Assembly: GCF_002482975.1 (NCBI RefSeq)
Contig: NZ_DLHA01000041.1
Location: 1 to 64,000, forward strand
Source: Flavobacterium sp. UBA7680
GTDB lineage: Bacteria; Bacteroidota; Bacteroidia; Flavobacteriales; Flavobacteriaceae
Length of the DNA: 64,000 bases
Reading direction: 5' to 3'
In this document: one piece after another, positions 7,554 to 15,660 of the stretch
Layout of the letters: each line of letters begins with the position of its first letter
How positions within the stretch are numbered: the stretch's first letter is position 1
Position numbers and translations under genes: made by a program
The notes under the pieces: generated by a model
What the model was told of the DNA's origin: nothing
Seen by the model: the letters and a program-made list of their open reading frames with translations, nothing else
The model's database searches: none

Positions 7554-9146
7554 ATGAGTAAAGAAACTAAAAAGAAATCTTCTAAGAAAGATTCTAAAAT
7601 CGTAAAAAAAATCAAGCAGCACATGTACAAGTGGCATCGTGTTATTGGCTTAATTACCATTGTTCCTGTTATTTTCTGGACGTTATCTGGTTTGATGCAT
7701 CCATTTATGGCGCATTTTTTCAAACCTGAAATTGCACACGAAAAACTGGAACAGCAAATAATCGACAAAAATCAGCTGAAATTATCTATTCAGGAAGTTT
7801 TACAAAAAAACGAAATCACTCAATTCAAAAATTTCCGAATCGTCTCTTTTAATAATATTACTTATTATCAGGTAAAAACCATTTTTGGTGAATTATGGTA
7901 TTATGATGCTTCAAACGGAAAAAAACTGGAAGATGGAGATCAAAAATATGCGGAATGGCTTTCTCGATATTTTCTGGATGATCAAAAAAGTGCAGTAAAA
8001 AAGAGCGAAGTTGTAACCGAATTCACTTCGCAATACAAATATGTAAACCGTTATTTACCGGTTTACAAACTGACTTTTGACCGTCCTGATGCCATGCAGG
8101 TTTATGTTGAAACATCTTCCAGCAAACTGGCTACTTATAATCCAACTTCGAGACAGGCTTTTATCTGGTTTTTTGATACTTTTCATAATTGGTCATTTAT
8201 CGATGCCATATCTAACAATAGTATCAGGATTATTACCATGATTTTTTTATTGTCAATTATTGGATTTTCTGCTTTAAGCGGAATCTTAATTTACGGTCTA
8301 TTATGGAAACAATTCAAAAAAACAGACAATGCAGCGCCTAAAAAAGGTCTTAGAAAATACCACCGTCAAATTGGGATTTGGGTTTCACTTTTTACTTTGA
8401 CTTTTGCTTTTAGCGGAGGATATCATGCCACAACAAAATGGGCACCTTATACTTTATCGCAAATGGTTTATGAACCTACATTTGTAACTAAAGAAATTCC
8501 GCTGGCCAATAATGCACTGGATTTAGACTGGACCCGTTTTCAAAATACAAGCATTATTACTTTAAACGACACAACTTATTTCCGTTGTCAATTGCTTGAA
8601 AAAAGTAAATTCAAGACTTCAAAAGTAGATTCTAATTCAAAATGGAATAAAAAGAAAGATCAAAAATCGGAAGTGATTTACATTAACACTGCAACTAACA
8701 AAGTTGTACCAAATGTTGATCTTCATTATGCTGAATATCTGGCTTACTATTTTACAGGCGGGGCTCCGCAAGCGGCTTGCTGTGAAATGATCGAAACTTC
8801 TGATGAACCCGAAGAATCAATAGAAAACGTAAAATTATTAGAATCAAAAGTTTTAACTGAATTTGAAAGCAGAGAATATGGTTTTGTAAACAAACGACTG
8901 CCTGTCGTGAAATTAGTGTACGACACTCCGGAAAAAACAACCTATTTTATCGAAACCTCAACTTCAAGACTGGCGGCTGTAGTTAAAAATGCAGATAAAG
9001 TCGAAGGTTATTCTTTTGCCATATTGCATAAATTTTTATTCATGGATTGGGCAGGAAAAAACATTCGTGATCTGGCCACAGTTTTAGCTGCATTGAGCAT
9101 TTTAATTGTCAGCATTTTAGGTTTTATTTTATTCTTGAAAAAGTAA
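7554..9146 (+). CDS. PepSY-domain membrane protein with internal duplication, reductase-like
   Basis: A 530-residue protein with a Lys-rich cytoplasmic N-terminus and two tandem units, each made of a YKWHRVIG or KYHRQIG start, a membrane helix with LSGLMH or FSGGYH, a periplasmic PepSY-like domain, and a closing helix near FHNWSFID or LHKFLFMDW. His28 and His49 in the first unit and their counterparts in the second are candidate haem b ligands, as in PepSY-TM ferric reductases. The second periplasmic domain has an AACC pair. The gene ends the operon, so reduction of the imported metal or metallophore is the likely role. ATG 7554 is preferred to GTG 7521, which lies in the repeat. Confidence 0.8.
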   Translation: MSKETKKKSSKKDSKIVKKIKQHMYKWHRVIGLITIVPVIFWTLSGLMHPFMAHFFKPEIAHEKLEQQIIDKNQLKLSIQEVLQKNEITQFKNFRIVSFNNITYYQVKTIFGELWYYDASNGKKLEDGDQKYAEWLSRYFLDDQKSAVKKSEVVTEFTSQYKYVNRYLPVYKLTFDRPDAMQVYVETSSSKLATYNPTSRQAFIWFFDTFHNWSFIDAISNNSIRIITMIFLLSIIGFSALSGILIYGLLWKQFKKTDNAAPKKGLRKYHRQIGIWVSLFTLTFAFSGGYHATTKWAPYTLSQMVYEPTFVTKEIPLANNALDLDWTRFQNTSIITLNDTTYFRCQLLEKSKFKTSKVDSNSKWNKKKDQKSEVIYINTATNKVVPNVDLHYAEYLAYYFTGGAPQAACCEMIETSDEPEESIENVKLLESKVLTEFESREYGFVNKRLPVVKLVYDTPEKTTYFIETSTSRLAAVVKNADKVEGYSFAILHKFLFMDWAGKNIRDLATVLAALSILIVSILGFILFLKK

Positions 9147-9160
9147 ACAACTACACAACA

Positions 9161-9335
9161 ACCTGCAAGGTTTTCAAAACCTTGTAGGTTTTAAGTTTTT
9201 AATATCTAGTCTTTTTTCGCCACGAATTCACGAATGTATTTGTATAAAAATTCATGAATTCGTGGCGAAAACTTTATCCTGTTTGTGTGTAATGTTACAC
9301 CAAAATACCTACAAGGTTTTGAAAACCTTGCAGGA
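9161..9335. repeat. Composite hairpin repeat, copy 1 (arm A - hairpin C - arm A')
   Basis: Arm A (CTGCAAGG...CCTTGTAG, 9161-9189) is followed by hairpin C (CGCCACGAATTCACGAAT / ATTCATGAATTCGTGGCG, about 9217-9268) and by inverted A' (9305-9335). The same composite, with the same internal order and spacing, recurs at 11030-11177. A further half-copy of C is at 9337-9366. Confidence 0.8.
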
Positions 9336-9375
9336 TATCGTGAATTCTAATTCGTGAATTCGTGGCAGAAAACCC

Positions 9376-9407
9376 TCCCCAACTACAAAAAGTGGCTGGG
9401 GATTTTT
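9376..9407 (+). terminator. Rho-independent terminator-like hairpin
   Basis: TCCCCA / TGGGGA with a following T-run closes the ~300-base gap between the PepSY gene and the DUF2306 gene; the rest of that gap is the composite repeat. Confidence 0.5.
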
Positions 9408-9444
9408 TATATTTGGTGACTAATAAACCTTTTACAATAAAGAA

Positions 9445-10080
9445 TTGAGAAAAAAGATTCAGTTTTCGTTATTACTAATTTGGACAATCTGTTTTAGTTA
9501 TTTCTTTATTTTAATGCTGAAGCTAACCTTGCAGTACATTCCGTTAAAAAACGATGCTGCATTTCTCCAAATCAAACAAACCGAAGTTTCTGAAATTCCA
9601 TATTACATTACCTTCTTTTACATTCATGTTTATTCGACGATTTTTGTTTTGCTTTCGGGATTCTTTCAGTTTAACAATTTTCTATTAAAAAAATATCCTC
9701 TTTTACATCGAAATCTTGGAAAACTATATGTTTTTATAATTCTGTTTTTAAGTGCGCCTTCAGGTTTATTTATTGGCTTTTTTGCAAATGGCGGATTTTA
9801 TTCTAAAATATCTTTTATCACTTTATCCATTCTTTGGTTTTACTTTACTTTAAAAGGTTTTCTGTTCATTAAAAACAAAAATATCACGCAGCACAAGGCC
9901 TTTATGCTGCGAAGTTTTGCTTTAACATTTTCTGCCGTTACCTTACGTTTTTGGAAAGTGATTCTTGTATATTTGTTTCACCCTGCACCAATGGATTTAT
10001 ATCAAATTATAGCCTGGTTAGGCTGGATTCCGAATTTATTAATCATCGAATATTATCTTTATCATCAATCAAAAAAATGA
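9445..10080 (+). CDS. DUF2306-type integral membrane protein
   Basis: A 211-residue protein with about six hydrophobic helices and the pattern LHRNLGKLYVF...SAPSGLF...QHKAFMLRSFALTF...TLRFW, which I associate with DUF2306 membrane proteins of unknown function. His residues in LLHRNLGK and TQHKAF could bind a cofactor. It begins with TTG and its stop overlaps the next gene's start (ATGA), so the two are translationally coupled. The pair sits between two copies of the composite hairpin repeat. Confidence 0.65.
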   Translation: MRKKIQFSLLLIWTICFSYFFILMLKLTLQYIPLKNDAAFLQIKQTEVSEIPYYITFFYIHVYSTIFVLLSGFFQFNNFLLKKYPLLHRNLGKLYVFIILFLSAPSGLFIGFFANGGFYSKISFITLSILWFYFTLKGFLFIKNKNITQHKAFMLRSFALTFSAVTLRFWKVILVYLFHPAPMDLYQIIAWLGWIPNLLIIEYYLYHQSKK

Positions 10081-10973
10081 AAAAACTCCTTTATTTATTT
10101 TTAGCCGTTTCGCTTTTTTCTTGTAATTCTAAAGAAAAACAATCCCAAATCAGTGATAATAAAATGCCCGAAGAAATTCGAACTGATTTATATGGTTCAT
10201 GGGTTGGTGATTTTGTTATGGTCGAGCGTGATACGAGTATAACCTTAACAGAAAGTCCTAATAATAAAATCAATATTATTATTAAAAAAATTACAGGTGA
10301 AGAAGTCATCGGGCAAAGTATTGTTGCCGGAAACAAAAGACCTCTAAAAGGATATATGAAAAAAAAAGGAAATAATTTTTATTTTACTCTAAAAGAACCC
10401 GGAGATGATAAAAACGATGGTGTTTTTACTTTTGAAATACAAAATGATTCAATTTTAAAAGGAACATGGATTGCATATAATCCTAAAAAGCAAATCAGTA
10501 AAAGGGAATTTGAACTTGTTAAAAAACATTTTCAATACGATCCTAATGTAATGTTACCTGATGACGATTCTTATACTGATTATGAAAATCCAAAAGAAGA
10601 AGAAATAACAGATTATGGAATCGAAGAAGATTCATTAAATAATAAAGAACCAGAAAAGTATATCCAAAGTGTATTTCGTTCAGCTTCAGAAAGCATTACA
10701 AAACTCAATTCATCGACACAAAAACTTAAAGAATCGGATGTTAAAAACTTAAAAAAGATAGATTTAGAAATTCTTAGAAATACCATTTTTGCCAGACACG
10801 GACTTTCGTTTAAAACGAAAAAAGTACGCCAGTTTTTTGATCATATCGAATGGTACATTCCGGTTTCGACTAATGTTGACGATAAATTAACTTCTGTAGA
10901 AAAAGAAAATATTGTATTATTAAAACGTTTTGAAAAATATGCCGAAGATAATTACGATTCTTTTGGAAGGTAG
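10077..10973 (+). CDS. Lipoprotein with C-terminal YARHG domain
   Basis: A 298-residue lipoprotein: signal peptide and lipobox LFSC, a middle beta-rich part (WVGDFVMVERD... , GTWIAYNP) of a kind seen in secreted small-domain proteins, an acidic linker, and a C-terminal YARHG-type domain with LRNTIFARHGLSFKTKKVRQ and a following WYIP. The YARHG domain is thought to act at the cell surface; its ligand is unknown. ATG 10077 is chosen because it precedes the signal peptide and overlaps the stop of the DUF2306 gene; an upstream reading in this frame has no homology. Confidence 0.75.
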   Translation: MKKLLYLFLAVSLFSCNSKEKQSQISDNKMPEEIRTDLYGSWVGDFVMVERDTSITLTESPNNKINIIIKKITGEEVIGQSIVAGNKRPLKGYMKKKGNNFYFTLKEPGDDKNDGVFTFEIQNDSILKGTWIAYNPKKQISKREFELVKKHFQYDPNVMLPDDDSYTDYENPKEEEITDYGIEEDSLNNKEPEKYIQSVFRSASESITKLNSSTQKLKESDVKNLKKIDLEILRNTIFARHGLSFKTKKVRQFFDHIEWYIPVSTNVDDKLTSVEKENIVLLKRFEKYAEDNYDSFGR

Positions 10974-11029
10974 TTTATAAGGTGCTAAGATTCTAAGTTG
11001 CTGAGATTCTAAGTTTTTCTCAACGACTC

Positions 11030-11177
11030 TCCTGCAAGTTTTCCAAAACCTTGTAGGTATAACATTTTAAGACTTTAAGTTTTTTTTCGCCACGAATTCA
11101 CGAATGTATTTGTATAAGTGGATTCGTGGCGAAAAACTTTTCTTAAATACCTACAAGGTTTTGGAAACCTTGCAGGA
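11030..11177. repeat. Composite hairpin repeat, copy 2 (arm A - hairpin C - arm A')
   Basis: Arm A (11030-11060), hairpin C (CGCCACGAATTCACGAATG... / GGATTCGTGGCG, about 11081-11136) and arm A' (11147-11177) are in the same order as at 9161. About 35 bases around hairpin C are identical in both copies. 'GCTAAGATTCTAAGTTGCTGAG' -type sequence (another repeat theme, see 19388) precedes it at 10980-11015. Confidence 0.8.
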
Positions 11178-11182
11178 AATCG

Positions 11183-11845
11183 CTATCTCGGGTTTTCTTC
11201 GTAATAACGTGCTTCGATTCTCTTAATATCTTTAATTGAATTTTTAGCCCACGCCAGACGTTTTTCTAGTATTTCTTCATCAGATAAATGCCAGTTAATA
11301 TCTGAATTTCGTAGTCTGTTGGTAAGATTTTGGATGATGATCGCAGCAGAAACAGAAATATTCAAACTCTCTGTAAAACCCGCCATAGGAATTTTAAGAA
11401 AACCATCAGCTTTTTGTAGAATTTCTTCAGATAATCCGTCTCGTTCCGTTCCAAAAAATAAAGCGCTTGGTTTTGAAATATCAAAATCGTCAAGCAGACA
11501 ATCATTTTCGTGAGGTGTTGTGGCTATGATTTGGTAACCTTGATTTTTTAAAGTAGAAATGCAGTTTGTAACCGAATCAAAGTTTTTGATATCAACCCAT
11601 TTTTGGGCGCCCATTGCAATTTCTTTATCAATTCGTTTTCCGTAACGCTGTTCGATAACATTTAGCTCCTGAATCCCAAAAACCTCACAACTGCGCATTA
11701 CAGCGCTTGTGTTATGCATTTGAAAAACATCTTCGACTGCAATCGTAAAATGTTTGGTTCGGTTTTCTAATACTTTTAAAAATTTCTCTTTTCGGTTGTC
11801 TGTCAATATATTTTCGAGAAATGTCAGGTAATCTAAATCAATCAT
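11183..11845 (-). CDS. trmH: TrmH-family tRNA (guanosine-2'-O)-methyltransferase
   Basis: A 220-residue SpoU/TrmH-type SAM-dependent 2'-O-methyltransferase, probably forming Gm18 in tRNA. The family blocks are visible: HNTSAVMRSCEVFGI (N and R of motif 1), ALFFGTERDGLSEE (motif 2) and IPMAGFTESLNISVSAAII (motif 3, trefoil-knot SAM site). Length agrees with E. coli TrmH. It is a single gene with the composite repeat directly downstream. Confidence 0.88.
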   Translation of the reverse strand: MIDLDYLTFLENILTDNRKEKFLKVLENRTKHFTIAVEDVFQMHNTSAVMRSCEVFGIQELNVIEQRYGKRIDKEIAMGAQKWVDIKNFDSVTNCISTLKNQGYQIIATTPHENDCLLDDFDISKPSALFFGTERDGLSEEILQKADGFLKIPMAGFTESLNISVSAAIIIQNLTNRLRNSDINWHLSDEEILEKRLAWAKNSIKDIKRIEARYYEENPR

Positions 11846-11905
11846 TTTGTTTGTATTTGGCGCAAAAATACATATAAATCAACAGAAAGAAAATTCATCT
11901 CTATT

Positions 11906-12874
11906 TTAGCTTTCCTGATGTTCCAGAAACGTGTTATTTAATTTTTCGTACAGCAGGTTAAGCTTTGTAAAATTAATTTCTAATTCTTCTTCTTTAAAAG
12001 AATCACCCGTAAAAGCTTCATTTTCGTTTTTAGAATGGGCATTTAGGCGCTCATACATTTTATCAAGTTCGGAATAAGCATAATTAATATTAATAAACGA
12101 AATAAATTTTTCTACAACCTGTTTCATTCCATCATTATAATAAAGAGCCGTAACATTCTGATCTGTTTCGTAAAAACTCAGAAAGCCTTCAAAATATTTC
12201 TCTAAAACTAAAGCTCCATATTGCTGAAAACTTATTCTATTTATTTCCTGAGCCGTAATTCCAAAAACACTCGGCGGCAGTAAATTGGGAACCATATGCA
12301 TTCCCATCTTTTTTTGATGTGATTTCAAAACTTCAGTTGGATTTCTATAAAGCAGCGCAAAAGGTGTTTCAGCAAAAATGCTTCTTAAATAACCCGCATT
12401 AAAAATGTGCCAGGCATCCAGTTTTAAAATTAAATTGTTTTGTTCCGGAAATCTTTTCTGTCCTAATAATTTAATAACCGCTTTTAAAAGTGCTGACTTT
12501 TTATCTAAACCAAACAAATTACTTCGTAGAATTTCATCCACAATTGGCGCTTCAGAAACCATAATATTTTCTGATGAAGTCGCCAGAGACTGACTCAGCA
12601 TTGTAGAACCACACCTTGAAACGTGAAATACTAAAGATTTTAAATCGACCGAAACTATTTCTTCAGACCACTCTATAACATTTTCAGGAGTACTAGTTAC
12701 TTTAAACGGTTTTGAATTGCATTCGTGTTTTCTGCATTTTAAAATAGTTTCTTCAAAAAAAGGCTCGGCATATTTTAAATCTCCCAGATAAATCCATTCA
12801 AAATAGATTTCATTATTTTTTTCAATTAACTTATAAGGAATCCAGTTAGAAAGAGGATGATGTATGTTTTCCAT
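11906..12874 (-). CDS. Sulfotransferase-like protein
   Basis: A 322-residue protein with a P-loop-like 5'-phosphosulfate motif HVSRCGSTMLSQSL (84-97) and a later LLYRNPTEVLKSH block matching the 3'-phosphate-binding region of PAPS sulfotransferases. The sulfuryl acceptor cannot be told. It starts 12 bases after an Asp/Asn beta-hydroxylase-like gene and two genes after cysC, which makes PAPS, so the three are probably one operon. No signal peptide; expected in the cytoplasm. Confidence 0.75.
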   Translation of the reverse strand: MENIHHPLSNWIPYKLIEKNNEIYFEWIYLGDLKYAEPFFEETILKCRKHECNSKPFKVTSTPENVIEWSEEIVSVDLKSLVFHVSRCGSTMLSQSLATSSENIMVSEAPIVDEILRSNLFGLDKKSALLKAVIKLLGQKRFPEQNNLILKLDAWHIFNAGYLRSIFAETPFALLYRNPTEVLKSHQKKMGMHMVPNLLPPSVFGITAQEINRISFQQYGALVLEKYFEGFLSFYETDQNVTALYYNDGMKQVVEKFISFININYAYSELDKMYERLNAHSKNENEAFTGDSFKEEELEINFTKLNLLYEKLNNTFLEHQES

Positions 12875-12886
12875 TGGTAATTTATT

Positions 12887-13570
12887 TTATTTTGACTGAA
12901 GATCTGCGATAATTTTGGCTGTCATTTCTGACGGATTCCGCGAAAGTTCAGCAATAATCTGCTGTTTTATCTCATCAGAATATTCATTTTTATTTGAAGA
13001 AGCATGAATATCAAAACCAATTTCGGCAAATAATTTATCAGACCATTCATTTCGAATGCAGTCAAGAGTAAGATGAATTCGCGGTTCGGTGCTTTTATTT
13101 TCAACACTATGCGGGAGCTGAAAATTGGCATACCAGCATTCTCCCATTTTCATAGGAATTAGTTTTTTATCTACATAAAAAAAGACCTCAGAGTTTGTAA
13201 TGATAGGAATATGAATTCTAAAAAATCCATCTTCATAAGAAGTATCATTATCCACATGTTCTTTTATTTCGCTGTTTGGCCCTAATCGCAGTAATCGCAC
13301 GGCTTCTTTTTCACATTGAAACCAATCCATAATTTCTCTAAAATAATGGCAACGATCCAGCAGCGGCGTATTTTGGTATTCCTTATTTGAAAAAGAGGTA
13401 ATATCGTTTACCAAACCCGATTGTGATCGTAAAGAAACACTTGTCCAGTTTCCCTCGTACCGGTTGGTGTTAAAATGCGGAGTCCATAAATCATTTTCGC
13501 AAATTGTAAGTTCTTGCTGTAATTTTTCTATCGAAAAGGTAATAGGAAGTAGGCTCGACGAAGGATTCAT
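12887..13570 (-). CDS. Aspartyl/asparaginyl beta-hydroxylase-like Fe(II)/2-oxoglutarate oxygenase
   Basis: A 227-residue protein with the iron-binding facial triad typical of the family: EHVDND (His105, Asp107) and LPHSVEN (His154), and Arg164 as likely 2-oxoglutarate ligand (TEPRIHLTLD). Family members hydroxylate Asp/Asn side chains or related small substrates. ATG 13570 is preferred over the longer frame from 13633, whose first 21 residues look like untranslated leader. It lies between cysC and the sulfotransferase on the same strand, suggesting hydroxylation followed by sulfation of one substrate; that is inference. Confidence 0.8.
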   Translation of the reverse strand: MNPSSSLLPITFSIEKLQQELTICENDLWTPHFNTNRYEGNWTSVSLRSQSGLVNDITSFSNKEYQNTPLLDRCHYFREIMDWFQCEKEAVRLLRLGPNSEIKEHVDNDTSYEDGFFRIHIPIITNSEVFFYVDKKLIPMKMGECWYANFQLPHSVENKSTEPRIHLTLDCIRNEWSDKLFAEIGFDIHASSNKNEYSDEIKQQIIAELSRNPSEMTAKIIADLQSK

Positions 13571-13685
13571 AAGCTTAGGGTTTAATTTGAGATTGGTTTT
13601 GGTCCTGTAAATATATAAAATACACCAACCCAATTGTCAAATAGATAAGCAAAATTTTACAAATTCAGGAATCCGTTTTTTAAGA

Positions 13686-14219
13686 TTAAAGATCTTTCCT
13701 TAAATTGTCAATAATGAAGTCATAAAGTTTATTTGTTGAAAAAGATACTGTTTCTAAATCGGTTTTTAAGATTAAATCTGCCTTTTCGGGAGTTTCAAAA
13801 ACATCACTTATTCCGGTAAAATTTTTAATTCTGTTAAGATCATCTTCTGGCAGTAACGCTTTTTTATATAAACCTTTCGGATCTCTTTTGATCAAATTAT
13901 TTATCGAACAATCTAAAAAAACAGTTCGTACAAATTCGTGTGTTCTTAATTCATTTCGCAGACTTTCGTACGGATTTATAACCGACATTAAAGTAATGGT
14001 ATCTTCGGCAACAAAATTTCGTCCCACATTAAAAAGGCGTCGCACATTCTCGCAGCGATCTTCTTTAGAAAATCCTAAATCTTTACAAATTGTTTTTCTG
14101 TAAACATCGCCGTCAACAATTTCAGCTTTATAACCGTTTTCGATTAATAAATGCCGAACATTTTGGGCCAATGTCGTTTTTCCTGAACCTGATAATCCTG
14201 TAAACTGAATTAAAATCAT
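13686..14219 (-). CDS. cysC: Adenylyl-sulfate (APS) kinase
   Basis: A 177-residue APS kinase converting APS + ATP to PAPS. Walker A GLSGSGKT (8-15), the DGDVYRK substrate block, EDRCENVRR and the FLDCS...KRDPKGLY region are all present. Length matches stand-alone CysC. No ATP sulfurylase (cysDN/sat) is in the window, so APS must come from elsewhere. First gene of the apparent cysC / hydroxylase / sulfotransferase operon; a 115-base gap separates it from the hydroxylase start. Confidence 0.9.
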   Translation of the reverse strand: MILIQFTGLSGSGKTTLAQNVRHLLIENGYKAEIVDGDVYRKTICKDLGFSKEDRCENVRRLFNVGRNFVAEDTITLMSVINPYESLRNELRTHEFVRTVFLDCSINNLIKRDPKGLYKKALLPEDDLNRIKNFTGISDVFETPEKADLILKTDLETVSFSTNKLYDFIIDNLRKDL

Positions 14220-14336
14220 TTAGAATTTCTTTTGTTTTTATGAGGCATTAAAACTAAATAATCTGCAAAGTCAAAACAATAAGTATAATTACGGTTTTAT
14301 TGTCTCTCAAAAATATTAAAAAAGAATCGTGCAAAT

Positions 14337-14491
14337 GTGCCGTTAGGCACATAATATCGGTAGATATTTAGGATTCGGTATTCTGTGTCGTGCCGTAGGT
14401 ACGTGACAAAACGATAGCTGTTGCGTACCTACGGCACGCTAAATTTGGTCCCATTTATATTTTCTACCGATATTTAGTGCCTAACGGCACA
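14337..14491. repeat. Nested palindromic repeat, copy 1
   Basis: Three concentric arm pairs: GTGCCGTTAGGCAC (14337) with GTGCCTAACGGCAC (14477), ATATCGGTAGA with TCTACCGATAT, and CGTGCCGTAGGTACG (14389) with CGTACCTACGGCACG (14424). Resembles a REP or small MITE; no transposase nearby. Occupies most of the gap between cysC and the sirtuin gene. Confidence 0.85.
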
Positions 14492-14544
14492 AAGCTTATA
14501 CTTTAAATTGGTTCACAAAAATTATTGTTTTAACTAAAACAAAT

Positions 14545-14697
14545 GTACCGTTAGGTACATAATATCGGTAGATCATAACGTTCGAGGTTCGTTGGCGTGC
14601 CGTAGGTACGCAACATAACGATAACTATTACGTACCTACGGCACGTTAAATTTATTCCAATCCTTATTTTCTACCGATATTTAGTGCTTACAGCACA
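14545..14697. repeat. Nested palindromic repeat, copy 2
   Basis: Same design and orientation as 14337-14491: GTACCGTTAGGTAC, ATATCGGTAGA / TCTACCGATAT, CGTGCCGTAGGTACG / CGTACCTACGGCACG, ending GTGCTTACAGCAC. The two copies are about 53 bases apart. The sirtuin start codon follows 50 bases later. Confidence 0.85.
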
Positions 14698-14746
14698 ACT
14701 CATAATTCGCATAAATTACTATTTTTATCTTCTAATAAATTTTAGA

Positions 14747-15436
14747 ATGAAAAAGAAACTTGTTGTTTTAACCGGCGCCGGAATTAGTGCCGAAAGCGGT
14801 ATTAAAACCTTTCGTGACAGCGATGGTTTATGGGAAGGTCACGACGTTATGGAAGTCGCAACTCCCGAAGGCTGGAACAAAAATCAGGAATTGGTTCTGG
14901 ATTTTTACAACAAAAGACGCCAGCAGCTTAAGGAAGTGCAACCCAATTTAGGACATCAAATTTTAGCCGAATTAGAAAAAGATTTCGATGTTTATATCAT
15001 TACTCAAAATGTTGACGATTTACACGAACGTGCCGGAAGTACTAAAGTTTTGCATTTGCATGGAGAATTATTAAAAGTAAGAAGCGTTAGAAACCGAAAT
15101 TTAATTTTAGACTGGACTGAGGATTTACTGACAGGTGATTTAGACGAAAACGGACATCAGTTACGCCCGCATATTGTGTGGTTTGGTGAAGAAGTCCCTG
15201 CACTGGAAGAAGCAATTGATATAACCGAAACGGCAGATTATTTCGCAGTAATTGGAACTTCATTACAGGTTTATCCTGCGGCAGGTTTAATTTCGTATGC
15301 TCCAAGTACAACACCTGTTTTTTATATTGACCCAAAACCTATTTCAATTCCCAATATTCGAAACAAAGTGGAAGTTATTGCAAAAGTTGCATCTGAAGGC
15401 GTTGCAGAATTAAAAGAAAAATTAAAATCGATTTAA
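14747..15436 (+). CDS. Sir2-family NAD-dependent protein deacylase (class III, lacks zinc cysteines)
   Basis: A 229-residue sirtuin. Visible: NAD motif GAGISAESGI (10-19), TQNVDDLHERAG, catalytic HLHG (His105), RPHIVWFGE and GTSLQVYPA. Tyr54 and Arg57 (FYNKRRQQL) are the SIRT5/CobB determinants for acyl groups such as succinyl or malonyl. The four zinc-binding Cys of most sirtuins are missing; indeed the protein has no Cys, and the zinc loop is replaced by a charged stretch (NLILDWTEDLLTGDLDENG). ATG 14747 is used because upstream codons lie in the nested repeat. Confidence 0.88.
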   Translation: MKKKLVVLTGAGISAESGIKTFRDSDGLWEGHDVMEVATPEGWNKNQELVLDFYNKRRQQLKEVQPNLGHQILAELEKDFDVYIITQNVDDLHERAGSTKVLHLHGELLKVRSVRNRNLILDWTEDLLTGDLDENGHQLRPHIVWFGEEVPALEEAIDITETADYFAVIGTSLQVYPAAGLISYAPSTTPVFYIDPKPISIPNIRNKVEVIAKVASEGVAELKEKLKSI

Positions 15437-15471
15437 GAACACATAATTTAATTTATTGAACATAATTATTG

Positions 15472-15558
15472 AACACGAATTTCACGAATTAGCACGAATA
15501 TTTTGTGTTATCTAATAAGTAAGTAAAAAAATTAGTGTCAATTCGTGAAATTCGTGTT
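15472..15558. repeat. Inverted repeat, 'CACGAATTTCACGAATT' family
   Basis: AACACGAATTTCACGAATT (15472-15490) and its exact complement AATTCGTGAAATTCGTGTT (15540-15558) flank a 49-base loop between the sirtuin and purB genes. Confidence 0.8.
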
Positions 15559-15628
15559 TTATCTACTTTTTCCCTTTTAAAATACTTTCAATTGACTTTG
15601 TGATTACTTTAAATCCGCAAATTCTGTT

Positions 15629-15636
15629 TATATTTG
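15629..15636 (+). promoter_or_regulatory. -7 element before purB
   Basis: TATATTTG matches TAnnTTTG exactly and lies 24 bases before the ATG at 15661, which also argues against the in-frame start at 15634. Confidence 0.5.
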
Positions 15637-15660
15637 CACCTTTCGAAAAACAACATAACA

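Noticed and set aside
9951..10076. N-terminal extension of the YARHG lipoprotein
   Set aside because: The lipoprotein signal starts at ATG 10077, and the upstream part lies inside the DUF2306 gene in another frame.
14337..14697. CRISPR array
   Set aside because: Two large palindromes only, with internal arms and no short regularly spaced repeats.
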